Positions 1 to 10,176 of a DNA stretch of 64,000 bases are shown piece by piece (within the stretch, counting starts at the first letter, position 1; the number at the start of each line of letters is the position of its first letter). A program made the position numbers and the translations under genes. Below the pieces are notes generated by a model. It saw only the letters and a list, made by a program, of their open reading frames with translations. It did not search any database and was not told the DNA's origin. The DNA lies in assembly GCA_023334545.1 (NCBI GenBank), contig JAADVB010000068.1:1-64000 (forward strand), given 5' to 3'. This DNA is from Salisapilia sapeloensis. Taxonomy: Eukaryota > Oomycota > Peronosporomycetes > Peronosporales > Salisapiliaceae.

Positions 1-584
1 GAATAGGGTGAAAGTATTTTTAGCATTTATGCAAACGGTGGCTGCCAGCCCGATGAAACTCTTGCAGCATGAAACGATTCATGAAACAGTCCGGCTGCCA
101 TTATTCAATGTGTGTTCATCCGTGTCTGCAAGTTGGCTGCACAATGTAACTTGGCACTATCTCTTCACTACATGCGCATACAAAGATACTTGACTCTGGA
201 TACAAAAAGTATCTTTTTATGACAATATGTAGCCTTTTATTGTTAGTGTTGACTGTAGGTTTCTATTAAAAACTCCCACAAGAGTGACTGGCGTCGGGCT
301 CATGTGTGCTTATTCTTGATGAACGAGATCTTCCCAAGGGAAACACTCGCACCAATTGCGTGATACATCAATATCTCGTTGCTCCGGTTATGTCCTCCGC
401 ATACCAGCGGGGCCAAGTCTCCGCTGCTTCCAACTGATTGATTACTGTTTACCAGGGTTCTGATTGGCTCTTTGAAGATCTGAAGTTCAAGGAAAATGAT
501 CAGATTTACAGTGCGCATACCACTTTAAGTCAAGTCGACTACTCTCAGTACAAATTCTGCCACCAAGATACTTGATCTGCATCA
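1..584. other. Intergenic left edge, no supported gene
   Basis: No open frame here has recognisable protein content. Short frames at 8-193 (+) and 300-518 (-) have no family signature or splice support. The last part, 520-584, is the presumed promoter and 5' leader of the FOXRED1 gene. Confidence 0.6.
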
Positions 585-2051
585 ATGCTCCGCACCATCC
601 CAAGGTAGTTTCTCCCTCACTCCACTCTTCTACTTCCTTTTACTGGAAATTGAAACTCACATTGTGATTAGCCAAACTTTGAAACGATGCGCGTCGCGTG
701 CGTTTTCTAACTCTGCACGATCCCATTACGATGTCGTCATTGCCGGTGGAGGTGTCATGGGCGCCTCCACGGCCTACCATATCGCCTCCACCTCCAACCT
801 CTCCGTTGCAGTCATCGAAAGAGACACGACAGTATGTCTTATCGATTATACTAGTACTAAACCAATGCTCACGTATGCTCTCTTCATCAGTACAAGCATG
901 CTTCGGCCATGCTTTCATGCGGTGGAATCCGATACCAGTTCTCGCAGAAAGAGAATGTGCTCATGAGTATGTACGGCATGGAATTCCTTCGCGATATGCC
1001 GACTCGACTCGCCATCGACGACAAGACCGAGGTCCCGGATGTTCAATTTCATGAAGGCGGATACCTCGTCACGGCAGATGACGAAAGCGAAAAGTTTTTG
1101 AAAGAAGACTACGACATGCAAAAGTAACACTTGTACTTAGCTCCACCCAAACACTATTCATAATCATGTACTAGGTCACTCGGAGCACATGTGGCATACA
1201 TGACCCCTTCCGAGCTCCAGGAAACATTCCCGTGGATGTCGCAGGAAGGACTGTCTGCCGGTGTACTAGGCCTCAAGAACGAAGGGTGGTTCGACCCATG
1301 GTCTCTCCTGTCTGCCATGAGAAAGAAGAGCGTGTCGCTCGGCGTCGACTTTATCAATGGCGACGTCCAAGGCTTCGACCTAGATGCTTCCAACTACATC
1401 CAACAAGTACGCGTTGCAACTCCCGCTGGGGAGATCCAGTTGGCAGTAGACAACGTTGTGAATGCTGCAGGAGCATGGTGTGGCAAGCTCATGGAGGCAT
1501 GTGGCATCCACGATTATCCTGTCAAGCCACGGAAACGCAGCGTCTTTAGCTTCCACTGTCCACATCTAGAAGTCTGGTCGGGAAAGACCCCAACGCCACT
1601 ATTTGTAGAGCCCAGTGGCGTCTACTTCCGACCTGACAGTTCTCCTGGCCAGTTCATGTGTGGCTGGTCGCCACTTCCTGAAGACGATGTCGATGGAGAA
1701 TCCAACGATGATCTAAACTACCCTGAGCACCACTACTTTGAAGACATGATCTGGCCGACGATAGCCCAGCGAGTGCCGGCATTCGAAGAGATCAAGATGA
1801 TTGGTGCATGGGCTGGATTCTATGACTTTAACACATACGACCAGAACGCAATCATCGACATCCATCCTGAGCTGCCGAACATGTACCTCATCAATGGCTT
1901 TAGCGGCCACGGTTTGCAGCAGTCTCCCGCAGCTGGAAGAGCCATTGCCGAGCTCTTGACGCACGGGGAGTTCCAGACGATCGATCTGTCTTGCTTCCAA
2001 TACAAACGCGTGCTGGAACAGTCTGGTACGAAGGAACGAGGGATTGTGTAG
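585..2051 (+). CDS. FOXRED1: FOXRED1-like FAD-dependent oxidoreductase, mitochondrial
   Basis: Four exons fit: 585-604, 672-831, 891-1123 and 1175-2051, split by introns of 67, 59 and 51 nt. The short first exon gives a start MLRTIPS and an Arg/Ser-rich leader typical of mitochondrial import. Next come a Rossmann dinucleotide motif (DVVIAGGGVMGAS) and a DAO-family fold. The C-terminal part carries motifs shared with animal FOXRED1: PRKRSVFSFHCP, AWAGFYDFNTYDQNA and NGFSGHGLQQSP. FOXRED1 is a known mitochondrial complex I assembly factor; whether this protein still oxidises a small amine is unknown. Sarcosine oxidase is the alternative, but the C-terminal motifs favour FOXRED1. The gene ends 17 bp from the convergent coiled-coil gene. 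Confidence 0.88.
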
Positions 2052-2068
2052 AGATCAAGTAGCTACGT

Positions 2069-3223
2069 CTAGACTTTGCTGTTGAATTGATCGAGTCTTT
2101 TCCCGATAGATGCAACGATGCTTTTGTACTGCTTTACTTCTCGTTCTCGAAGAGACATGAGCTCTCGTATCCTCCTTCGCTGGACTTCATACTTTTCAGT
2201 CTCAATGCGTTTGATCTCATCTACTTCATTCGTCTTGTTGCTAGCGATGGCAGACAAGCGATTACGTTCATCCAGAACGTCTGCCATCTTGGTTTTCAAT
2301 GCCATACTCTCTTCCGTCTGCTCTTCAAGCTTGAGATGGCATTGGCGTAGAGCTGCCTTTGCAAGACGCTGTTCCTTTCGAAGAGATGCCTCTCGATGCT
2401 CTGCCATCTCACACTTGTGTCGTAGCTCTTGGATCTTGGACGTTAGTTTCTGTTCCTTCGCTTCTGAGCTTGCTTTTAGCTTCTGATACTTTTCATTCTG
2501 TTTGCTTAAAGACGTCCCGTGCGCTTGTGTGATGTCAGTTAGCTGCTTATTAGCTGCTTGTTTCGATTCTTCGAGAGAGGTAACGAGAGATTCGAGTTCC
2601 TGTACCTTTGCTTCGAGGGTTTCTTTATTTTCGTCCTGTTTTGATTGGGATGACTTTACTGTATCTAGTTGCTGCTGCAAGGCTTCGAGCTGGGACTTGT
2701 GGTCGGAGCTAAGTCTCGTCCAGAGTTCACGCAGTCGATGAGCATCGTTCTGTGTCGTACGAAGAAGCTCATCTTGCGTGCTTGATAGAACCTGTATCTG
2801 ATGTTTAGCTGTTTGCAATTCAGACTGAGCAATATCGCGCTTCTCACGTTCTTTTGCTGCTCTTAATTCTACTTTATCGACTTGGTCTTGCAATAATTCG
2901 ATCTGTTCTTGTGCTTTTTGGTATGAGGTTTCAAGAGACTCATGCTTCGTTCGTTCTTCCTGTAGTTGACGATCTAATCTATCGATTTTGGACTGTAATT
3001 GCTGATTGGAAGAATGCACTTGCTGCTGCGTCCGAAGCAGCTCTACCTCCCTTTGCCTCAGCTGCTGTTCGAACGAGTCTTTCTGATCACGTTCATACTG
3101 TAGCTCCTGGGATAAAGTATCTGCGTCTGCCTGCACACGTTCCTTTTCATCCTGTATATCACGCACGAGCTTTTGAAGTGATTCGATAGAAGTAGGAAGT
3201 GATGAAGAGGTCTGATCATCCAT
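2069..3223 (-). CDS. Coiled-coil protein of unknown function
   Basis: A single exon encodes 384 residues. Almost the whole chain after residue 15 is a Glu/Gln/Lys-rich heptad coiled coil with few breaks, ending in a short less-charged tail (KSIVASIGKRLDQFNSKV). There is no signal peptide, membrane segment or catalytic motif. Composition resembles cytoskeletal, centrosomal or golgin-type rods, but I cannot assign a family. It is divergent from the NHL-repeat gene, with about 100 bp between start codons, so the two may share a promoter region. Confidence 0.75.
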   Translation of the reverse strand: MDDQTSSSLPTSIESLQKLVRDIQDEKERVQADADTLSQELQYERDQKDSFEQQLRQREVELLRTQQQVHSSNQQLQSKIDRLDRQLQEERTKHESLETSYQKAQEQIELLQDQVDKVELRAAKEREKRDIAQSELQTAKHQIQVLSSTQDELLRTTQNDAHRLRELWTRLSSDHKSQLEALQQQLDTVKSSQSKQDENKETLEAKVQELESLVTSLEESKQAANKQLTDITQAHGTSLSKQNEKYQKLKASSEAKEQKLTSKIQELRHKCEMAEHREASLRKEQRLAKAALRQCHLKLEEQTEESMALKTKMADVLDERNRLSAIASNKTNEVDEIKRIETEKYEVQRRRIRELMSLREREVKQYKSIVASIGKRLDQFNSKV

Positions 3224-3323
3224 TTTCGCGCGAAATTCGAATTGATGTCCATCGTAATTTTATAGGACACCCGCGAATAAAACGTATTATTTCAAACACA
3301 ATCATTAAAAGTCGTTTGGAAGC

Positions 3324-6085
3324 ATGGCAGGAAGACGTCAAAGGGTACTCCATCTTCCATCTACTTTCATGAGCACATATGTCATTTTTATTGTATTTCT
3401 ATTTAGAAAATGGAACAGCTTCGGCTGGAAGAAGAAGCTCGAAGGAGACAGCAAGAGCTTGAGTGGGAGCAAGAGCAGGAGCGATTGCGGATCGAGGCTG
3501 GTAGGATTCTGTATTTATCTTTCGCTCCATGTTACCATTCGATTGCATCTAACTCGTACATGAAATCTTGATGCAATAAACAGATAAATTGGCAGAAGAG
3601 GAACGGAGAAGGCAGGCATTGCAAAGGCTGCGTGAGGAGAGGGAAGCTGAAGAGAGACGAGTCGCCGGTTTGGAAGCAGCGGAGAGAGAAACAATTCAAA
3701 GTATTGAAGAGAGTTTACGAGATGTTGGAGCATTTTGCACGAACCAAGTTTCATTTATAAAGGACATCAGTCCGATGTGTATTGAAGTGGCCAATCCAGC
3801 AGTCATAGACACTTCGATTGGCATTGAGTCGACAGTAGTGCTCATCGCCACTTCCGACGGGTGTCTTTGCGTTTACAGTCTTAGAAGTGATCTATGCTTA
3901 CTAAGGGCTCGTTTAAGGCTGCAACGACCCTGTGCAATGGTACCAATCAGCTCTCCATCCTCCTCCTTTGAAACTTCCTACTCACTTAGATGCTATGGAT
4001 AGTAGCGGTTGTCGAGATCAGGTCTCCTCCTGAGTAAGACTGGTCACTTATAAATTTTGTACCTCCAAATACTTACTAGTGGATATTTCTCTTAGTCCTA
4101 GACAGAGGGAAAGCAAATGCACGAGCTCAGCTAGTGGTCGTAGATGTCTATAAACTGTTTTCTCTTTTAGACGAATGCGTAGGTATTGAAAGAGAGGCCC
4201 AAGAAACTATTCTACGTTCTTTTTCTGGTATATGTGAAGAGGATTGTTCAAAGTGGTTTGAAGAGCCTGTTGGAATCGCTTTGGACCCAATAGGAAGTGA
4301 ACTCTATTTGGTAGATAACGCGAATCATCGTGTTCAAGTCTTTGGATTTAGCTCGAAAGAGCAAGTGCAGCTAACGTACATAAGATCAGTTGGATCCAAA
4401 GGTCATGACAGTGGACACCTTCTGTGTCCTCGAGGAATCACAGTCTCACTCTGTCATATCATTGTCTGTGATACTGGACACAGTCGTTTAGCAGTGTACA
4501 CGAAGCAAGGCAAGTTTGTGCGCACTTTTGGAGGCAAGGATTCATACAATGACATAAGAGACGTTCTCATTCTTTCTAACCGCAAGGTATATTGCTTCGA
4601 CTAGTATTCTTGCGCGCTGGAACTATTTTCTTACAGATATCATAGGCGGCATTGACGAGAGGCGTTCTACCGGAAGGAAATGCTATCACAAATGAAGTTT
4701 TCGAACTTGCTCTCGCAGATCTAGGCAATGTCCGTGTACAGATACTGAATGAAAAAGGAGAAATGCTTTATCAACTATCGCTCTTGCCACCTGTGGAGAG
4801 TGCTGTGCGGCACTTTCGACAACGACAAGTGCACACATACGCCAATATTGCTCGATTGTATGCCAAGATAGGGAAACCAATACCAGACATGACAAGAGTG
4901 AAAAATAAGGAGTTGTATCAACTAGCAAATACAATACATCCTTCGTCGCAAATGTATGCCGACTTGATGAAAGCTCATGAAGAGTGGAGGTTGGCTAGAT
5001 CTCTTGTGCACCATCCAGAAGCACTTGCTTATGATTTAACATCACAAGAAGTTCTTGCAGTCGATCGATGCAACACTAAAGTATACAACTATAGCAAGTC
5101 AAATGCCAGTCCCAAGTGGATGCATCTCGCCAACCTGTCAAGTATCCATAGTTGTGCATTAGTACAACTTCATGAGGAAGGAAGCGAAACAATTGCCAGG
5201 ATGTATGTCAGTGACCCGACTTCCCATCGTATTGCTGCCTATGATGCGGATAGCGGACGATTTGTAAGCTACATCGGAGCGTCGTCATATGGAGCTGAGG
5301 AGAAATGCTCGAAAGGATTCTTGCCAGGGGAGCTCCATGCACCATCATTTCTAACGACGTATAGAAGACTAGATGATGAGACGAATGAAGTTTTCACCAT
5401 GATCGTTGTAAGCGACACTGGAAATCATCGCATCGCCATCTTTAATGCAATCACAGGAGCTTACTACTCGAGCATTGGCGATGGCTATGGTCAACTCGAT
5501 GGTAGTTTTGATTCTCCTCAAGGTATTGCAGTCTTTGAAGACACAATGCTGTATGTTTGTGACCAACGAAACCATCGTGTCCAAGTCTTTGACCTCACGA
5601 CGTTGATATTCCAATTCTCATTTGGACATTTGGGAAACGATCAAAGTAGCTTAAACTTCCCCACCGGCATCGATACCTGTAACGCACTCCCACAAAGCTC
5701 AGGCTGCAACTTTGGACCGTACCGAGACGTCAAGATCGCCGTAGCAGACACCGGTAACAACCGTATCCAGGTCTTCGACTTGCGAGGCTCACCCATCCTA
5801 TCCATCGATTCGAGTCGCATCGCTTTTGAGATGCCTATGGCTCCTCTTAGCATCGCACTCGAACGTCGGAGTGGATACATCCTCGCGAGCGACGTAGCCA
5901 ACCGCTGCATCCTCATCTTCCGCAGCGATGGTACATTCTTAAACGCCTTTGGAAACCGTGGCGAAGCGGAAGATCAACTCATGAGACCGATATGTATCCT
6001 CCTATCGAATGCAAACATCCTCATTGTCGACAGTAGCTACAACGATGTAAGTATCTACCCGATATCCATTGGAAAACGCAAGTAA
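3324..6085 (+). CDS. NHL-repeat protein with N-terminal charged helix
   Basis: Exons that fit are 3324-3344, 3407-3500, a third starting at 3584, one from about 4078 to 4586, and 4646-6085. The N-terminus (MAGRRQRKMEQLRLEEEARR) opens a Glu/Arg helix. The body is a series of NHL-type beta-propeller blades, seen as repeats of the form NHRVQVFG, DTGNHRIAIF, DQRNHRVQVFD and DTGNNRIQVFD. Such propellers usually bind protein or RNA. The frame changes between about 3850 and 3930; one or two small introns must lie there, but I could not fix their edges. After the change the frame reads through to 4018 and resumes at 4078. There is no RING or B-box, so this is not a typical TRIM protein. The stop is 38 bp from the convergent myosin stop. 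Confidence 0.75.
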
Positions 6086-6123
6086 AGCTGTATTCATTCC
6101 ATTCCTATCGACACGACATGCCT

Positions 6124-9100
6124 TCATCCACGTCTCTTCGCCAGCGCCGCCGCAAGCTCACTGTTCGCGCCACCCACCATCGTCTCCTTCTTCTCCCCTG
6201 CATGCAAATTCTCTCCGAACTTCCGCGCATGTTCCATCCCGCTCTTTCCAGCCTTGCGTCCACCCGCTTTCCTCGCCTCTCGCTCGGCCTGCTTCTTGGC
6301 TTTCTTCTCCGCCACGCGTTTCAATCGTTCTTTCTCCCGCTGTTTATCCCTTTCCGCCTGCCGCTGAGCTCTCAACGCCATTTCCTCTTCCTTCTGCTTC
6401 TCCATCTTCTTCCGTCGAGCCTTCTCGCGCTTCCGACGCTTGCGAAGGTACTCTTCCGGCACACCGTCCTCACACGTGACCACGACCTTGGACGTCGTAC
6501 CGGATATACCTGCTGCTTGTCCACGTTGGAACTCGATGGCTTGAGATGGCGACCGACGTAACTCTTCCTTTGGCGCAACACGTAGCTGCACCTTGTTCTG
6601 GAACTCGATCGATAGACGAGATTGATTCAAACTACGTAACGCATCCACTAGTGTCACAGCAATCTCTGTCTTCTTTTCAGACGATAGAAGCTGATCTTCC
6701 GGCATTTCCGTCGAGAAGAAACCAATCGTCTCTTCAAAGACACGAGAAGGTGTATAGAACCCTCGATCTGGAACGTACTCTAGGTGCTTACATACTTCAT
6801 GACAATAAATCTTCCCAGAGTATCGACAATGATGTCGACGATTAAAAAGACCAAACTTCTTCCCTGTAGACATACACACAAGTGTCTGCTTATCATCCAT
6901 CCAGTGCGATTTATCCGGCTGAGTCAAAGGAGGAGACTGCTTCACGCGTAAGATCAGGTATGGATCTGCATGTGTGCTCATGACGACTTGTTCTATCTGA
7001 TCTAGAGACAAACGACGTCGTAGATAGACCATCGGGGGTGCCCACGCTCGTTTCGGATCCGTCTCGACTTCCCATGTCCGTTGCTCCATTAAGTACACGT
7101 GTGTATCCGAAATTAAGAGCACTCTCTTTTCCACCTCCACCTCCGTCGAGACCGACACGACTTTATCCACCACATCCAAGAAACGAATCTTCTTTTTATC
7201 CTGATGATGCTCTAAAATTTTCATCACCTCCGCTCGTACATCTTCTCCCAAGACATAATCCGAATCAAATGGACGATAGATACTCACGCGCTGTCGTTGC
7301 TTACTACTATTCGCATACAATTTCGTAATATCATGACTTAATTGGAGTAAATGTCGACGTCCGGAATACTTTTTCCAAGCTCTTTGGATCCTTTCGACAA
7401 AAGACGCGACTTTCTTTTCACGTAATTTTTCCAACGCAAAGAACGTTTCCGGTGTTTGGATAAACACCATCGTCTGTCCAAACTGTGTCTCACTTTCAAG
7501 ATGACTCAACTCTTTACTCGCAGCTTTTAAAATCGCCTGTGCTCCTTTCTTATCGGTGCCTTTGAACTCTGGGTATGTCGCTCGAGATAAGAGACGGAAG
7601 CGATCGACAAAACGACCATAGTCACCTCGATAAGCATACCCAGCTCGTCGAACCTTGACGTTTTCGAGTAAACCGAGGTACTTGATCTGATGCTGCACAC
7701 GCTTATCATCAATACGATTCGGTTGCTTCTGATCATTCGACTTTAATGTCCGGACGTAATGAGGTGTACAGTCGAGAAGTTTATCTACGAGCACTTGGCA
7801 CTGCGTTCGGATCTTTAACGCTGCTGTTTGTGGTAATCGTCGATCATTCAAGTCGACTTCTTCGGGAAAAATGTACTTGAGTAATTTATTCGAACTGTCG
7901 CCAATGATCACTGCAATGTCTTTCGATAAAAAGTCGCGATTCGCATCCCCAAAGCCTTCGATACTATACGACACATCACCAGCGTAATGTTGGATCGTAA
8001 ACGTCTTCCCACGTTTCGAAAAGTGTGCATGCTGTTGATGTATACTCGCAGCTTTTTCCAAGAAACTCGCATCGACAGCATCTCCCTGTCGCGAATGCAT
8101 CGTCTTACTCGTATCATCTAGTATGAGAAAAAGACCTGGTGCAGGTTTCTTCGCCTCGATTAAATCACAGACGACAGCGTTATTAAAGAATGGGATAGGT
8201 GTCCAAGCGATCCCTTCTCGCTTATACTCGTCCTGTTCACTCTCGAGCGTCAAGCGAATAAAGATCTGTTGTAGCTTTTCATTCACATAATTGATGCAAA
8301 ACTGTTCAAAGCCGTTCTGATCAAAGATTTCAAAGCCATAGATATCCAGAATACCGACACTAGTCAAGTCTTCCGATCGGACGGAATGACCATGACGTTC
8401 CGCTTGCTTCTCAATATCTAACGCTTTGTTCACTCGAGCGACGAGAAAGTCAAACAGACGATCGTAAATGTTCTTTGCGATCGAATCACGTTGCGCTGCT
8501 GCTTGACTCGGATTTTGAGGCACTTCGTAGCTCTCGATCGTGCCGCCTGGTGCCATCGTCTGAAGAAGTTTAAAGCACAAGGAGTGTTCTAACCGATCTG
8601 CGTCGAGTCCTAAGAGTTCACAAGCAATGTCGAGGGATTCTCGATGTTGTAGACGACAGCCTTCACTATCTCCTTTGCTTTCATCTTCAAATTGGACGTT
8701 TCCGAGGTGTAAGATCCCTGCTAAGGCTTGAAATACGAGCTCAATCTGCTTCTTCTTCACACCTACATGCTGCATCGCTTGCATCGTCTCGGTAAACTCC
8801 GATGCGTCGTCTACACCATCGACATGATACGATCCGCTACTAGCTAAATATGCAAAATCCTTTGGCTTGGTCTTGTCTAGATGCCATTTTGTTCGAACGG
8901 AGGATGGTAATCCAGCGAGAATCTGATAAAAGATATGAAAGTTCCTTTCGCCACGACTCGGACGTACGACGCGACTCTTTTCCAAGAGATAATTCGATAC
9001 TTGGCCACCTTGTGGTCTCCCAGCAGAGTCGAAAAGCATCTCGAAGTACTTTCCAAAGCGACTGCTGTTGTTATTTCGTAGCGTCTTGGCGTTCCCGAAT

Positions 9101-9528
9101 GCTTCCAAGAGCGGGTTGCTCTCGAGAAACGTTCGTTTCACTCGATCGACACCAGCGCCACTCCCGCTCACAGCTGCAATGTAGTTCTGGATCTGCTTAG
9201 ATGCCTCCGTTTTACCAGCACCAGATTCACCACTAATGATAACGCACTGATTATCTTCTTCCGATAGCATCGTCCGATACGCTTCTTCCGCCGTCGCGAA
9301 GACGTGAGGAGGTACGTCGATACGAGCTTTATGAGCGTACTGACGCATCGTTGACTCACCATATATATCCAACCACTTGTACGGGTTCACGACGACAAGG
9401 ACATGACCAATGTAGCAATAGATGATGTCAGCTGCATGTCGTAGCTTGAGGTTTTCTAAAATCGACTGCTCCGACAGTTTCGGGAGCAAAACGAGGTCAT
9501 TCACACCTACCGTCGGGACGATCTCCAT
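6124..9528 (-). CDS. Myosin with TH1 tail and degenerate FYVE-like module
   Basis: One exon of 1134 residues if translation starts at the ATG ending at 9528. The open frame continues upstream to 9621, but those 31 hydrophobic residues do not look like a myosin N-terminus. Visible in order are a motor domain with P-loop GESGAGKTEASKQ (about 104), switch I NNNSSRFGKY (about 155) and switch II DIYGFE (about 395); one IQ-like motif (IQRAWKKYSGRR, about 712); a TH1-like region (760-870); a FYVE-like module (872-920, with RRHHCR); and a long Lys/Arg/Glu-rich helix to the end. TH1 and FYVE domains bind membrane lipid, so a role moving along actin at endosomal or plasma membranes is likely. The FYVE-like part lacks some zinc-binding cysteines. 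I do not assign a class number. Confidence 0.9.
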   Translation of the reverse strand: MEIVPTVGVNDLVLLPKLSEQSILENLKLRHAADIIYCYIGHVLVVVNPYKWLDIYGESTMRQYAHKARIDVPPHVFATAEEAYRTMLSEEDNQCVIISGESGAGKTEASKQIQNYIAAVSGSGAGVDRVKRTFLESNPLLEAFGNAKTLRNNNSSRFGKYFEMLFDSAGRPQGGQVSNYLLEKSRVVRPSRGERNFHIFYQILAGLPSSVRTKWHLDKTKPKDFAYLASSGSYHVDGVDDASEFTETMQAMQHVGVKKKQIELVFQALAGILHLGNVQFEDESKGDSEGCRLQHRESLDIACELLGLDADRLEHSLCFKLLQTMAPGGTIESYEVPQNPSQAAAQRDSIAKNIYDRLFDFLVARVNKALDIEKQAERHGHSVRSEDLTSVGILDIYGFEIFDQNGFEQFCINYVNEKLQQIFIRLTLESEQDEYKREGIAWTPIPFFNNAVVCDLIEAKKPAPGLFLILDDTSKTMHSRQGDAVDASFLEKAASIHQQHAHFSKRGKTFTIQHYAGDVSYSIEGFGDANRDFLSKDIAVIIGDSSNKLLKYIFPEEVDLNDRRLPQTAALKIRTQCQVLVDKLLDCTPHYVRTLKSNDQKQPNRIDDKRVQHQIKYLGLLENVKVRRAGYAYRGDYGRFVDRFRLLSRATYPEFKGTDKKGAQAILKAASKELSHLESETQFGQTMVFIQTPETFFALEKLREKKVASFVERIQRAWKKYSGRRHLLQLSHDITKLYANSSKQRQRVSIYRPFDSDYVLGEDVRAEVMKILEHHQDKKKIRFLDVVDKVVSVSTEVEVEKRVLLISDTHVYLMEQRTWEVETDPKRAWAPPMVYLRRRLSLDQIEQVVMSTHADPYLILRVKQSPPLTQPDKSHWMDDKQTLVCMSTGKKFGLFNRRHHCRYSGKIYCHEVCKHLEYVPDRGFYTPSRVFEETIGFFSTEMPEDQLLSSEKKTEIAVTLVDALRSLNQSRLSIEFQNKVQLRVAPKEELRRSPSQAIEFQRGQAAGISGTTSKVVVTCEDGVPEEYLRKRRKREKARRKKMEKQKEEEMALRAQRQAERDKQREKERLKRVAEKKAKKQAEREARKAGGRKAGKSGMEHARKFGENLHAGEKKETMVGGANSELAAALAKRRG

Positions 9529-10176
9529 GCTTTTAAAGGGTATGCAGAGCAACGAGGTGGATGTAAAGAGCAGAAAGCAAGGAAGAAGGAGGACCGAGTA
9601 CGATGCTGAGCAGACTTCCAAAAGCTTCAGAATATGAATGGACTCGTCTCATGATAGACTTGTGCTTTGTATAGTAGACAGTATTCTTGAAGTTGAGCAA
9701 CTCATGATGCTTTTGACTAGTACACTAGTACGTACGTCGATAGACAGAAGGGAGTATTGGAAGGAAAAGTTTAACATGCCAGAAAATATGGATGTTGGAG
9801 GAATGCAAGGGATAAGTGGTGGATAAACATAATTAACTATATGCACATCAGTTTACATGTCAATTGTATTCTTCTGGATGTTTTATTTTATTGTAGGGAT
9901 GTATAATTAGCAATATTTAAATTATCAAAAGCTCAAACGGCCACGGACGACACGGGAGATGGCACAAGTAGAGGTGAGAATACGCCTGGTACAGACCTTC
10001 TTATGCACACTACAAGTACTCATTCTCTCTATCAATGACATATAACAGAGCCCCGATGAGATGGACCGCCTCATGCCGCGTACAAAGTACGTTTTCGCGC
10101 CAAATTCAGAAGCGTTCAGCGACTCACTTCCCATCCACTATTTTCGTACCACAGAGCAGCGAGAGAACGTGCCAGT
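9529..10176. other. Intergenic between myosin and CENP-C genes
   Basis: Divergent upstream regions of the two genes. Small frames at 9638-9826 (+) and 9925-10134 (-) have no family signature. The sequence at 10122-10137 resembles an oomycete initiator and is listed separately. Confidence 0.5.
10122..10137 (+). promoter_or_regulatory. Possible oomycete initiator-like element before CENP-C
   Basis: ACTCACTTCCCATCCA matches the published oomycete initiator consensus GCTCATTYYNCAWTTT at about 10-11 of 16 positions. It lies 40 bp before the CENP-C start codon, on the same strand. No transcript start is available to test it. Confidence 0.35.

Noticed and set aside
664-966. Frame beginning with GTG at 664
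   Set aside because: It is the second exon of FOXRED1 read through from its intron; an ATG exon at 585-604 gives a proper mitochondrial leader, and the frame runs into intron sequence after 831.
9529-9621. Hydrophobic N-terminal extension of myosin
   Set aside because: It looks like a signal peptide, but myosins of this type start near VGVNDLVLL. The upstream stretch is more likely untranslated leader.
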